A stretch of DNA of 35,816 nt from a virus. The stretch spans positions 1 to 35,816 of IMG/VR virus record IMGVR_UViG_3300032086_004041. One strand, written 5' to 3'. Both the position numbers and the translations under genes were made by a program. Within the stretch, counting starts at the first letter, position 1, and each line of letters starts with the position of its first letter. Below the pieces are notes generated by a model, which was given only the letters and a program-made list of their open reading frames with translations, was not told where the DNA came from and did not search any database. Of this stretch, positions 8,252 through 16,425 are shown one piece after another.

Positions 8252-8659
8252 TTACTTAGTCAATTTCTTCCACTGTTCTGGATCTGGTCGATCTTTGTCG
8301 CCAGGTTTAGCTGGTTTGTATTTTTTACCTTCTCTTTCTTTTTTCTTGCGAATGTTGTCCCAAAGCCCCGGTTTGTCCGAAGCATAAGTATCATCGTCAC
8401 CCAGAGGTACATACTTTACAAAATCATGTATGGTTCTCATGTAATCCTCTGTTATCGCAATTTTACCCTGTAACCAGCTCTCTGTCAAGTTCTCTTTTAC
8501 CATAGGATCTTCGAGAGACGACAGTATTTCCTGTGCATGTCTCATTATTGCATTTAATGAGCCAATATTCATTTCTAAGAAATCTTGCTTATATTCCATA
8601 AGCTCATCAGCTTTTAATTGATTCTGTACGTCTGTTAATAATTGTTTGTAATTTTTCAT
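8252..8659 (-). CDS. Conserved-looking phage protein of unknown function
   Basis: 135 aa, mostly helical. Residues 1-85 hold amphipathic helices (MKNYKQLLTDVQNQL, ending in LTESWLQGKIAITEDYMRTIHDF). The basic tail GLWDNIRKKKEREGKKYKP and then PGDKDRPDPEQWKKL is a short motif I have seen at the end of many small phage proteins. It may be involved in head assembly, by analogy and by position next to the 8664-9173 gene; this is inference. A 32 bp gap separates it from the sigma factor gene. Confidence 0.6.
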   Translation of the reverse strand: MKNYKQLLTDVQNQLKADELMEYKQDFLEMNIGSLNAIMRHAQEILSSLEDPMVKENLTESWLQGKIAITEDYMRTIHDFVKYVPLGDDDTYASDKPGLWDNIRKKKEREGKKYKPAKPGDKDRPDPEQWKKLTK

Positions 8660-8663
8660 AATA

Positions 8664-9173
8664 TCACCATGCCTTACATGACCAGTATCTTGCTTTCCAT
8701 TTTGGACCTGGGTTATCGCAGTTATGTCTAGCCCGAAAGCTCTTACGTCTTTCAGGTATGTTCTTTTTGATCTTCATATTAGGATCACCAAAGTTTACCT
8801 TAACGACATTACCCTTGTCATTTTTTACATATACACTAAATTTCTTTGGTCCGTCAGGAGTGCGAAAAGGTTTGTTTAGTGTTACTTTACGGCCTTCTTT
8901 TTTAGCCGCAATAACCTTGCCTTCCTCATCATATATTTCTGAGGCATCTACCTCCCACACAAACTCATCCCACTCATCATCCCACTCAACAGAAGCCCAC
9001 AGATTGTCGTGAACGGCCTCTATTAAAGAATGTTGTTCGCCCCTAGTCTGATTTAAACAGACGGCTGTACGCTGAGACTGATCGGGATATTCCTTTTTCA
9101 TAACTTCGCTGCTCATGCAACGAGAAACGAATTTTTGTTTATCTTCATTTGGTTTAGGGTTTGGTATTGGCAT
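8664..9173 (-). CDS. Two-part phage protein with conserved N-terminal and C-terminal motifs
   Basis: 169 aa. The N-terminus (MPIPNPKPNEDKQKFVSRCM, then SQRTAVCLNQ) resembles the short motif found at the start of several phage head-maturation or prohead-associated proteins. The C-terminus (FSVYVKNDKGNVVKVNFGDP, then RRKSFRARHNCD and a Trp/Cys-rich end) is a compact domain seen in many myovirus genomes, of unknown function. An acidic Trp-rich linker joins them. The domain pairing suggests a capsid-associated role, but this is inference. It lies 11 bp downstream of the 441 aa B-type gene. Confidence 0.65.
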   Translation of the reverse strand: MPIPNPKPNEDKQKFVSRCMSSEVMKKEYPDQSQRTAVCLNQTRGEQHSLIEAVHDNLWASVEWDDEWDEFVWEVDASEIYDEEGKVIAAKKEGRKVTLNKPFRTPDGPKKFSVYVKNDKGNVVKVNFGDPNMKIKKNIPERRKSFRARHNCDNPGPKWKARYWSCKAW

Positions 9174-9184
9174 ACTTATGTCCT

Positions 9185-10510
9185 TTAATTGTTGTCTTCA
9201 ATAAGAGATAGATATGACTCTCCGATGGTCACAGCTCTTCTTCCTACACCGGAAATCATGAAACTCTCTTTATCTGTAGTGATATTTACTTCTATTACAT
9301 GCGGCATCCATTCGTTTGTTGCTTTACGAATAAGTGTTCGCTTCGCAAAACCACGTTCAAGACTGCCACCAAAACTAGTCGGCTCATCTAGCCAAATATC
9401 TTCAAAACTACCCTCTGAAGCTAGAAACCTTATCTTAAGTGTTGTGGGTATGGAATATTGTTTGTCGGACGGCCTAACATCACCCCGACTCACAAGCTCT
9501 GGGCGATCCAATTTCCATTTACTGCGAGTAGTTCTCCCGACGATCGCGCCGTATATCGATCGGATATATCGGCCGAGTTCTTGCTCAAGTGACTTCCAAA
9601 TGTAAGGCTGTGGGTTCCTTATCTTATTGCCACGAACCTGCCATTTATATGGGCTAGATTGTGTTCCTAAACCAGCAGATGTAATTGGGATTCCATAATA
9701 TACCGAGCTCATTAAACCGCGTCTACCTATCTTAAACGGCGTAAATATAGAGGTCGGGCTATAGGCAAGCGTATTACTTTTAGGGCAAGGCGCGTCCACC
9801 CAGCCACATTGCTGCTGTACCCTGTAAGGCGAGCAGGGGCCCTTATACTCCTTGCAAGCTTGGCCAGCCCATAGTCCATCGGGTTGCCAGCGTGTTACCA
9901 GTCCATGAGGTAAACTAGAGTTTTCATAATTTGCAGTATATACAAATGCTGTTGGGCTGCCTAGTAGGGCTAAATTATAATAGCCATCAATTGGACTATT
10001 TCTGCCAGGGTCACAGTCATCAGCACAAGCTTCTAAATCTGCGGCGTTAGATCCCAAACAATCAACAGGAAAACCGCCCAAAAACGGCCCTTCAGATGTA
10101 CAAGAGAATGAGTCTAAACACGTAAATAATTCTTCAGAGCCAAAGGTAAGTCCATCGCAAGCACTACACGGAATTATGCCCAAGGCATCATAATATTGCC
10201 TAGCGTTATATTCACAGTCTCTGCCAGTAAGGTGTAGATATGGAGGAATATCGAGGGTCTGGGAAGCTTGAATATTACTTCCAATAGTAATAGTTTCAAA
10301 AACTTCAACATCATCGGCAAATATATCTAATAATACTTTAACTATATTGAACTCCCACCCCTTAGTTTTTCTTAAGTCTTCTGCAATTTTATTAGTCTCT
10401 GCTTTGAAAGTTAATAGGTCGGCATCGCCATCTTGGTATTTAGAAAAATTATTATTGAATACTACTTTTTTATTGAATTTAGCTTTTTTTCTTAATTGTG
10501 CAACATTCAT
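9185..10510 (-). CDS. Long Cys-rich protein, B type of cassette, probable virion component
   Basis: 441 aa. Residues 1-100 are helical and basic at the start (MNVAQLRKKAKF). Residues about 100-260 hold many cysteines (CSACDG, CTSEGP, CADDCDP, CSPYRVQQQCGW), and the C-terminal 180 residues are beta-rich. No signal peptide or membrane helix. Its start overlaps the stop of the A-type gene at 10507-10830 as ATGA, so the two are coupled. Membership of the B group rests on position after an A gene, length and cysteine content, because B proteins differ strongly in sequence. Function unknown; a tail or fibre-base role is inferred. Confidence 0.65.
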   Translation of the reverse strand: MNVAQLRKKAKFNKKVVFNNNFSKYQDGDADLLTFKAETNKIAEDLRKTKGWEFNIVKVLLDIFADDVEVFETITIGSNIQASQTLDIPPYLHLTGRDCEYNARQYYDALGIIPCSACDGLTFGSEELFTCLDSFSCTSEGPFLGGFPVDCLGSNAADLEACADDCDPGRNSPIDGYYNLALLGSPTAFVYTANYENSSLPHGLVTRWQPDGLWAGQACKEYKGPCSPYRVQQQCGWVDAPCPKSNTLAYSPTSIFTPFKIGRRGLMSSVYYGIPITSAGLGTQSSPYKWQVRGNKIRNPQPYIWKSLEQELGRYIRSIYGAIVGRTTRSKWKLDRPELVSRGDVRPSDKQYSIPTTLKIRFLASEGSFEDIWLDEPTSFGGSLERGFAKRTLIRKATNEWMPHVIEVNITTDKESFMISGVGRRAVTIGESYLSLIEDNN

Positions 10511-10830
10511 GTTTTGTAATATATTTCTTCAATAGAGGGTGGTTTAAGTTGTAAACTCTCAGACACATAAGGTACATAAAGCCCATTATTAATATAGGTG
10601 TTAACGAAGGTGCATCGATTAATTAGTGTTGGATGATAAGCGTATGGAGTTGTGGGTCTAGGAGGAGATATGGTATTATCGCTTATTTCATTTGAAGTAA
10701 GATTTTCATCAATCTGATAGGATCCATTGTTTTCAGAAAAAGTCTGACTTATTTTTGTATTGTCATATACCTCTGAAAATCTAATATTATTTATGCCATC
10801 GATTTGAGATACGATTTTTCTTGTCGCCAT
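10507..10830 (-). CDS. Type A tag protein (YHP...YVPYV), probable virion component
   Basis: 107 aa. It starts MATRKIVSQ, has a polar middle, and ends with RPTTPYAYHPTLINR, then NTYINNGLYVPYVSES. This ending matches the YHP ... YxPY pattern of the proteins at 17373 and 27952 (AYHPHFV ... WYIPYLPL; AYHPHYL ... LYHPYISS). No cysteine-rich module. The ribosome site is modest (GGTGATCT-ATG). About 58 bp of AT-rich spacer separates it from the glycosyltransferase genes upstream, with no clear promoter. It is followed by a B-type gene with no C module between. Confidence 0.65.
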   Translation of the reverse strand: MATRKIVSQIDGINNIRFSEVYDNTKISQTFSENNGSYQIDENLTSNEISDNTISPPRPTTPYAYHPTLINRCTFVNTYINNGLYVPYVSESLQLKPPSIEEIYYKT

Positions 10831-10888
10831 AGATCACCATTTTGGTATATTGATTCGTATTCATATATACACCTCAGCGACCTAAAAT

Positions 10889-11953
10889 CTACAATAAGTG
10901 TTTAGAAATTATTTTAGCCGTATTTTCCCAGGTAAAAGATTGAGAAGTATTAACACCATTGGGATTGACGCGAATATCATTACTATAGACATATCTCATG
11001 TGTTCTATAATTTGTTCTACTTGCTTGGCTCCTATTTTAGCCCATTTACCAAAACCATCAAACCACATATTATCTACAGCAGATTCCAGGTCATCCATAT
11101 CTACCAAAAAGCTGTTATCTTTATTGCAATATGCTGTATGAGCCGAATAATTAGTAGCAATCACAGGTTTATTCATGGCCATAGTTTCCAAAATCTCATT
11201 ATTCCAGCCTTCTGCCCTAGAGATATAAACACCACAACTCATTTCTGAAATAAGTCCAGCGAGTTGTTTATGTGTTGGAATTCGGTCATGTATGAATATT
11301 TTGTCACCAAGTTTACTATTTTTATACAAATCTTTCCATGCCTGAGCTTGCTCTGGCTTTAGGAATGGATTGTGGTTTACCATATGTAATTCAACGTTGT
11401 CTTTTTCTGTAAAAGCTTCATTGAAAATATGAACAAGTAGATCGTGACTTTTTCTAATTTCCCACTTGCCAATGTTAATGAACTTATATGGTGTGTTCAT
11501 TTGTGGAAGTGTAATATCCGGATTGAATACATTGTGATCTGCGGCCAGTGGAGCTATTACAATTTTATCTGCAGAAATTCCATTATCCACATATATTTGT
11601 TTGGCCCATTCACAAGTAGCAAAGATAATATCTGCATGTTTTAGGCAAGCTAATTCGATTGGCTTAAGTTTATCTATTTCAAAAAACGGAAAAACACCAT
11701 ACTTGCCACTACCTACTCTAGAAAATAAATCGTGCATATGCCATATTTTTAAACATGGGGCGTCTTTACTTTCTCCAGTTAATGTTCTTTGAATAGCTTC
11801 CTGTGCAATTTCCTGATCACCTTCTGTCTCTAATGATATACCACCAATAGGAAAAATATATGTGTCTGTAAGTTTATTCAACTGCTTCCATATGTTAGTG
11901 GAAGTAATGCCATAGCCAGTAGTATTATTTAAGGGGGCAAGTAAGTTTATCAT
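10889..11953 (-). CDS. GT4-type glycosyltransferase (GT-B fold)
   Basis: 354 aa. The C-terminal half has the donor-binding pattern of family 4: FINIGKWEIRKSHDLL (158-173), then E248-x7-E256 in EGWNNEILETMAMNKPVIATNYS, the EX7E motif. The N-terminal half has a short Gly-rich loop (TTGYGITS) and LKHADIIFATCEWAKQIYVDNG, typical of the acceptor domain. It should transfer a sugar from a nucleotide sugar; the acceptor could be virion protein, DNA base or host glycan. It lies 9 bp downstream of a second, GT-A type, glycosyltransferase, so the two may act in series. Confidence 0.85.
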   Translation of the reverse strand: MINLLAPLNNTTGYGITSTNIWKQLNKLTDTYIFPIGGISLETEGDQEIAQEAIQRTLTGESKDAPCLKIWHMHDLFSRVGSGKYGVFPFFEIDKLKPIELACLKHADIIFATCEWAKQIYVDNGISADKIVIAPLAADHNVFNPDITLPQMNTPYKFINIGKWEIRKSHDLLVHIFNEAFTEKDNVELHMVNHNPFLKPEQAQAWKDLYKNSKLGDKIFIHDRIPTHKQLAGLISEMSCGVYISRAEGWNNEILETMAMNKPVIATNYSAHTAYCNKDNSFLVDMDDLESAVDNMWFDGFGKWAKIGAKQVEQIIEHMRYVYSNDIRVNPNGVNTSQSFTWENTAKIISKHLL

Positions 11954-11962
11954 TATTTTCCT

Positions 11963-12817
11963 TTATACATACATAATTTGAGATGGATTAACATATAGGC
12001 CAAAGCTGGGATTGGTGCGAGTTATTTTTTGGTTAAATAAAACGTGTTCACAATTTTCTCCACTATATCTAGCAGAGCAAAAGTCTTTTACATTGTAGAT
12101 ACAACAACCGCCAAAAGCACTGTTGACTTTAATTAGCGGGGAACCAATAAGAGGTATCCACCACTGAAACCAATACATAAGACCATTTTGTTGTGTATCA
12201 CTCCACCAAGTGTGTCTATATGCCCACGAATCATAATTAGTCAATAGAGGATGTTTAGATTCTGTACCATTGGGGAAATTGGTAATTTTGTGAAGAAAAG
12301 AAAATCCTGCTATTGCACTGGCTTCTGGTTTTTCACTAAGCCAGCCGAATGAATTTAATAAACCCTTGATAGAAAAGGCTCGGAAATCACTATCTAATAC
12401 TATAACATAGTCAAGCTTATCCTTGATAGATTCTATATAATCGACATACTTATTTCTTGCTTTAGCTAAATTTTCTGTGCGAGTAGTAGAGGTAGAAAGA
12501 GGCATGTATGGGGTGTCTAGTTTTTCTGTTACAAAAACAACATTGTCTTTCGTCTTTGCCCAATCACCTATAATTTCTGGAGTGTTATCTGAAGAATCAT
12601 TCTCGTATATGTAATAGTGACAAGAATTAAACTTAGGTTCTATTTGTTCAGATAGGAAGTTCAGGTTATTCCCTATGTTTTCTGACGAATTACGTGCAAG
12701 TGTAACAATTGCTATGTTTTTAGTTTTTGCATATTCAGTGCCTTTTTGTATAAGAGTCTCATAGCCATCATTAAACTCTATAAGACACTTCATGTCATGC
12801 ATAGGAATTTCATTCAT
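11963..12817 (-). CDS. GT-A fold glycosyltransferase (GT69/CAP59-like)
   Basis: 284 aa. NIAIVTLARNSSENIGNNL (34-52) and YIYENDSSDNTPEII (69-83) match the nucleotide-sugar entry strand of GT-A enzymes. The metal-binding DxD is Asp142-Ser143-Asp144 in IVLDSDFRAF. RTENLAKARNKYVDYI precedes it as in the CAP59 mannosyltransferase-type family. A Trp-rich stretch near 195-220 and several C-terminal cysteines follow. No membrane helix. It overlaps the upstream deoxyribosyltransferase-like gene by 8 bp. The sugar and acceptor cannot be read from the sequence. Confidence 0.75.
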   Translation of the reverse strand: MNEIPMHDMKCLIEFNDGYETLIQKGTEYAKTKNIAIVTLARNSSENIGNNLNFLSEQIEPKFNSCHYYIYENDSSDNTPEIIGDWAKTKDNVVFVTEKLDTPYMPLSTSTTRTENLAKARNKYVDYIESIKDKLDYVIVLDSDFRAFSIKGLLNSFGWLSEKPEASAIAGFSFLHKITNFPNGTESKHPLLTNYDSWAYRHTWWSDTQQNGLMYWFQWWIPLIGSPLIKVNSAFGGCCIYNVKDFCSARYSGENCEHVLFNQKITRTNPSFGLYVNPSQIMYV

Positions 12818-13343
12818 AATCGAAAAAGCACCATCTTTTAGGTTTGTCTAGCTTGAAAAACGAATTAACATAAACAAGGTATTCTTGCACTTCTTCCCAT
12901 TCGCTAAAAATCATTTCATGAGGAATAGTGCCGAACAACCAGTCAGGAGCATTTTGTTTGCCTTGCTCCATATGAATTATAATAGGTTTCTTTTGTCTAT
13001 TCGCCCAAAAAATTTCTTCTAATGTTCCGCATGGATGAGTGTCTAAGTCTAGATTTACTATTAAGAAATCACTAATATCAACCATCCTTAGATCTACCGA
13101 CCTAATATTCTTCATTAGTTCTGATAATTCATCAAACCTCTTATGCTTTTTTAACTGTAGCTTATATGCTGCTACGTTTTCATCTTCGACGGCAATATTA
13201 GTAGGTTTTTTTAAAGGATTAAATACAGTAACTTGTAAGCTTTCTAAGAAAGGAGTTATAAAATCCCTCCAAGTAGAACCTCTATCAGAAACCCTGTCTA
13301 TTGCACCAGCCAGATAACATCTCTGGTTTTTTAGTTTGTTCAT
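12810..13343 (-). CDS. Nucleoside 2-deoxyribosyltransferase-like protein
   Basis: 177 aa. It has the typical N-terminal YLAGAID (10-16), then WRDFITPFL, and the active-site block RSVDLRMVDISDFLIVNLDL followed by HPCGTLEEIFWA (81-114). The GTLEE glutamate is the expected nucleophile region and MVDISDFLIV the substrate loop. This Rossmann-like family cleaves or transfers the N-glycosidic bond of deoxynucleosides; close relatives act on other nucleotides. It sits between two glycosyltransferases and a macro-domain protein, which suggests nucleotide or nucleotide-sugar chemistry. Its start overlaps the stop of the small ORF at 13340-13507 as ATGA. Confidence 0.72.
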   Translation of the reverse strand: MNKLKNQRCYLAGAIDRVSDRGSTWRDFITPFLESLQVTVFNPLKKPTNIAVEDENVAAYKLQLKKHKRFDELSELMKNIRSVDLRMVDISDFLIVNLDLDTHPCGTLEEIFWANRQKKPIIIHMEQGKQNAPDWLFGTIPHEMIFSEWEEVQEYLVYVNSFFKLDKPKRWCFFDYE

Positions 13344-13507
13344 TGAAAATCCATGTAGACGTATACAAATTTGTCTTTGGTTTTTGGGGCAGCTGGTCTG
13401 TTGCCTGATCTGGTTTCTTTAATGTTTTGCAAACCATTCATAATCCCTATTATAACTCCCATAGAGATTAAGAAAAGCACAGACAGATCAATTGTGGGTG
13501 GGTTCAT
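13340..13507 (-). CDS. Small membrane protein, 55 aa
   Basis: Short gene from the ATG at 13505-13507, with GGAG about 9-10 bases upstream. The product begins MNPPTIDLSVLFLISMGVII, giving one predicted membrane helix at residues 8-24, followed by a basic polar tail that ends VYVYMDFQ. It overlaps the 3' end of the macro-domain gene by 20 bp and the start of the deoxyribosyltransferase-like gene by 4 bp (ATGA). This supports real, coupled translation. Function unknown. Confidence 0.65.
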   Translation of the reverse strand: MNPPTIDLSVLFLISMGVIIGIMNGLQNIKETRSGNRPAAPKTKDKFVYVYMDFQ

Positions 13508-14033
13508 AAATATAAACTCCGAAGTCGTAACACCAAATGTCTTCTATTAAATTAGATATCGTTCGCCAATCACCACCAGCAAATCCTAAGCCTATTTTAG
13601 GAGAATGTATTTGTACTTTATGTTCTTTATCTGAAGATGTTAATTGCTTGCAATAGGCTCTAAGATGAAGCATACATGCTGATAATGCTCCATAGTTAAT
13701 AATCCTTTGAGTAATCTTGTCTTTCTTTCCATTACAAAACATATTGGCTACAATAATTTTAGATTTAGAATTAGAATTCTCATAAGCCACAATTATTTGG
13801 TTGTCACCAAGCTTTTTAGCGTTCAGCAACGAGAGGTTCTCTAGGATTATCGGGTATTGATCGTATAGACTTAAGGAAAATCTAGATTGGTTATTTATGT
13901 CCAACCCGCATACATTGGGAATGACAACGTGGATATCCTGAGTATTAACGACATTCCTAACCTCACTAAAGATATCTTGTCTTAGTGTGGGGAATTTACG
14001 GTATCTATCACTCACCATTTTCCTAGTGGGCAT
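13488..14033 (-). CDS. Macro-domain-like (ADP-ribose-binding or phosphatase) protein
   Basis: 181 aa from MPTRKMVS. This start is preferred for AGGA six bases before the ATG; a Met five codons upstream has no ribosome site, and MVSDRYR five codons further in is also possible. The C-terminal part has YGALSACMLHL, then IHSPKIGLGFAGGDWRTISNLIE, the pattern of phage macro domains, in which a Gly-rich loop binds the ADP-ribose phosphate. The N-terminal strand region FPTLRQDIFSEV fits the start of the fold. Members remove the phosphate of ADP-ribose-1''-phosphate or bind ADP-ribose. The first half is divergent. It overlaps the zinc-ribbon gene by 22 bp. Confidence 0.68.
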   Translation of the reverse strand: MPTRKMVSDRYRKFPTLRQDIFSEVRNVVNTQDIHVVIPNVCGLDINNQSRFSLSLYDQYPIILENLSLLNAKKLGDNQIIVAYENSNSKSKIIVANMFCNGKKDKITQRIINYGALSACMLHLRAYCKQLTSSDKEHKVQIHSPKIGLGFAGGDWRTISNLIEDIWCYDFGVYIYEPTHN

Positions 14034-14242
14034 TTTTGATCCTGCCATGCTAATTTATTGAAAAATTCTTTCTTCTTTGAAATCCCGCACCCACACTCTG
14101 TACATTCTTTATTTTCTTTATCAAAAGACTCACATGCTGAACAGATATTAAATCTGGTCTCTATTTCAAAATTCGATGATTTTGGCATTCCTTTGCTTAT
14201 GTGCCAAAATAATGCTTTAAAAAAGTTCCTAATTCGCCACAT
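14012..14242 (-). CDS. Small zinc-ribbon protein
   Basis: 76 aa. Basic N-terminus (MWRIRNFFKALFWHISKG), then Cys34-x2-Cys37, Cys47-x2-Cys50-x-Cys52 and Cys71 in QKCPLGKW, a likely zinc site. Small proteins with this CSACESF ... CTECGCG pattern are common in phage genomes near enzymes of this kind; the role is unknown, perhaps nucleic-acid or protein binding. It starts 1 bp after the stop of the upstream gene and overlaps the macro-domain gene. Confidence 0.7.
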   Translation of the reverse strand: MWRIRNFFKALFWHISKGMPKSSNFEIETRFNICSACESFDKENKECTECGCGISKKKEFFNKLAWQDQKCPLGKW

Positions 14243-14243
14243 T

Positions 14244-14429
14244 TTAGTTGTAGTATTTTTCCCACTCCTCCCAGAGTTCTTCTTGTTCTATGTCAGTTTT
14301 CTTGTGCTTAAAATCATGCTTTTGATGTCTAGCATTTTTTTGCTCAATATGATCAGAAAATCTCTTGGTGGATTTTTTATTTCCTATAGAGGTTTTTCTA
14401 ACTTGCTTTCTAACGTCATACTCTTCCAT
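14244..14429 (-). CDS. Small highly charged protein, first gene of the enzyme island
   Basis: 61 aa, rich in Lys, Glu, His and Gln (MEEYDVRKQVRKTSIGNKK ... EEWEKYYN), with a basic middle and acidic end. No domain recognised. It has one of the strongest ribosome sites in the window (GAGGAGACAAA-ATG) and lies directly below the promoter at 14450-14477, so it is expected to be well expressed. It could be a nucleic-acid-binding or antagonist peptide, but there is no direct evidence. Confidence 0.6.
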   Translation of the reverse strand: MEEYDVRKQVRKTSIGNKKSTKRFSDHIEQKNARHQKHDFKHKKTDIEQEELWEEWEKYYN

Positions 14430-14449
14430 TTTGTCTCCTCTGACAAACT

Positions 14450-14477
14450 ATTCTAACACCGAAATCTAAAAAGTCAA
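14450..14477 (-). promoter_or_regulatory. Sigma70-type promoter for the 14.4-10.9 kb enzyme island
   Basis: On the minus strand, TTGACT (14472-14477), a 16 bp spacer and TAGAAT (14450-14455) each match the consensus at five of six positions. It lies in the 110 bp gap after the subtilisin gene and 21 bp upstream of the ATG at 14429. The expected start would be a few bases before the GAGGAGA ribosome site, giving a very short leader. The rest of the gap (14478-14539) is AT-rich with no gene. Confidence 0.65.
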
Positions 14478-14539
14478 GTCCACAAATAAAAATTTTATAG
14501 CTTGACATACACACTGTACACTCTTACTAATGATGCAGG

Positions 14540-15439
14540 TCAGGCAGGTACAATAGGGTATAGGATGCCATAACCTTCATACTTCTTATCGCCTTTATAC
14601 TTAGGGTCTTTTAAGCTCTGTGCTGTTTTCTTAAATAGTTTGATAAATTCGTCTCTAGTTATTCTTCTGCCTAAACCAGAAATAGCTAACGAAGCACAAG
14701 CTGCTGCAAAAGGATTGCTCATACTTGTACCGCTCATTTTAGCATAACGATTTCCAGGCACACAACTAAGAATATCTTTGCCTGGTGTTAGAAAGTCTAG
14801 GCTTTTTCCGCTACAGCTAAAACTAGTCCGATTAAGATTAGAGTCTATTGCTGCGATACTGATAGTATTGTTATATCTAGCAGGAAACATGATATCATTA
14901 CTAGGGCCACTATTTCCAGCAGCACAAAAAATAAGACAACCTTTACCGGCCGCATAATTGATGGCGTTTTGCATATGGCGTGAGGAAGTGGGGCTTCCTA
15001 GACTCATGGTAAGTATGTCAGCATCGTTGTCAGCGGCCCATATGATCCCTTCAACGACGTCTTTTAAATTTCCTGAGCCGTTGTCACCCAAACTTTTAAC
15101 AGGGATGATTTTCGTCCTTGGGGCCACACCCACCATCCCTAAGTTATTATCACTAGCAGCTATTGTTCCTGCTACATGAGTGCCATGAGCATTACCATCT
15201 TGAGGATCAGAACCTTCATTAACAAAATTAAATCCAGCTATTAAATTTTCTTTAAGATCATTATGGTTAAGATCACATCCAGTATCTATGACTGCTACCT
15301 TAACGCCTTCTCCCATGCTATATTTCCAATATTTTTGTATCTCAAATTTAATAATTTCCCAGCCATAAAACTGACCACTATTGGAATCTAATCCAAAAAT
15401 ATCTTCTCTGATATATGGTAATAAGCTAATTTTTTTCAT
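14540..15439 (-). CDS. Subtilisin-like serine protease (S8), intracellular form
   Basis: 299 aa. The full catalytic set is visible: Asp52 in AVIDTGCD, His85 in NAHGTHVAGT, the oxyanion Asn176 in AAGNSG, and Ser239 in MSGTSMSNPFAA. There is no signal peptide and only about 45 residues before the catalytic domain, so it resembles intracellular or short-propeptide subtilisins. In a phage it could trim virion proteins, aid host degradation, or be carried in the particle. It overlaps the 3' end of the B-type gene at 15436-16425 as ATGA, so it is the last gene of a cassette, and the promoter at 14450 starts the next unit. Confidence 0.92.
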   Translation of the reverse strand: MKKISLLPYIREDIFGLDSNSGQFYGWEIIKFEIQKYWKYSMGEGVKVAVIDTGCDLNHNDLKENLIAGFNFVNEGSDPQDGNAHGTHVAGTIAASDNNLGMVGVAPRTKIIPVKSLGDNGSGNLKDVVEGIIWAADNDADILTMSLGSPTSSRHMQNAINYAAGKGCLIFCAAGNSGPSNDIMFPARYNNTISIAAIDSNLNRTSFSCSGKSLDFLTPGKDILSCVPGNRYAKMSGTSMSNPFAAACASLAISGLGRRITRDEFIKLFKKTAQSLKDPKYKGDKKYEGYGILYPIVPA

Positions 15440-16425
15440 AATAATCTATTAATTTGTATATCTGTGTTATCAGTGTAGTACCATTGTTCTAGATGATAAG
15501 ATTCAGTGGGAGTGAAGGGTGGTAAGGGGCACTCTGTTAAAAAGCATTGCGAGTTTACGCCGAATTCAATTGATACAATTCCCATTTTATTTAATGTTGC
15601 TAAATTTGGAATCGCGTATTCCCAACTCCAAGCCCAATTTCTGTAGTTAGCACTTACACCTACCGGATTATATTTATCTATTTGTAAAAAATCAATATTT
15701 AACCTAGTGGGAATTTTTTCTTCATGATCAAGAGTCACACCACCCGATTGTAGTGCTTTTGTATCTATAAGATTAGTGCTAGCACCAAAATTAAAAGTCC
15801 TGCCTTTGATTTCTTCTTCGCTAAATTGACTAAGCAAATATTCTTTTTCTTTTTGCATAAGATTTTTTATTACTATTGAATCAAATGTTATACTTATAGT
15901 TTCATAATGGTAATTTACGACAAATCCATTTTTTATGTAATCAGTATATTTACAGTCGGGGAACCCACTAAATGTCAATGGTCCACCCAAACGCCGTTCG
16001 CAGGTGGCCTGCTTACGCATGGGTGATGCTTTGTTGGTTTTTGGGTTATTGTATCGATTGATAATTTCGCTTGCTGTATTGAGGTCTGGACATACATCGT
16101 CTATTTCAAATGTTGGTGCAGTTTTTCTTTTGTTCCTGTCGTAAGGGTCATAATCATCAGTCCACCACGCCTTTAAATCTAACGATGAATGTTCGTCTAG
16201 GCTGCCATCTTTAGGTATTGTTGTTGTAATATCCTTTTCTCCCCCGACACAAGCACCATTGGTTATAAATTTCGGTTGGCAAGGAAAAGGAGCTGGGCCT
16301 ACAAGGATTCTATGGCCTCTTTCATCTGTTCTATATACTGGAGGACCCCAAAGCACTCTTCCATATAAATCAGAGTTATAATTTACATTTTCTATTTCTT
16401 CACCTACTATCCAGTTACATGCCAT
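15436..16425 (-). CDS. B-type cassette protein, probable virion component
   Basis: 329 aa from MACNWIVGEE. This start overlaps the upstream stop as TAATG and has GGGAG nine bases before it; an in-frame Met nine codons earlier lies inside the previous gene. Residues 1-70 hold VLWGPPVYRTDERGHR and several cysteines, residues 100-170 hold a Cys pair region (CERRLGGPLTFSGFPDC), and the C-terminal half is beta-rich with a Cys near FLTECPLPPF. No membrane helix. It closes the A-C-B set at 17741-15436 and is coupled to the subtilisin gene. Sequence similarity to other B proteins is low. Confidence 0.62.
   Translation of the reverse strand: MACNWIVGEEIENVNYNSDLYGRVLWGPPVYRTDERGHRILVGPAPFPCQPKFITNGACVGGEKDITTTIPKDGSLDEHSSLDLKAWWTDDYDPYDRNKRKTAPTFEIDDVCPDLNTASEIINRYNNPKTNKASPMRKQATCERRLGGPLTFSGFPDCKYTDYIKNGFVVNYHYETISITFDSIVIKNLMQKEKEYLLSQFSEEEIKGRTFNFGASTNLIDTKALQSGGVTLDHEEKIPTRLNIDFLQIDKYNPVGVSANYRNWAWSWEYAIPNLATLNKMGIVSIEFGVNSQCFLTECPLPPFTPTESYHLEQWYYTDNTDIQINRLL

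Noticed and set aside
9189-9605. Plus-strand open frame of about 138 codons
   Set aside because: Antisense to the end of the 441 aa B-type gene; looks like a shadow.
14502-14531. Plus-strand TTGACA with a 17 bp spacer as a promoter
   Set aside because: The -10 match (TACTAA) is poor and it would read antisense into the subtilisin gene with no plus-strand gene ahead.
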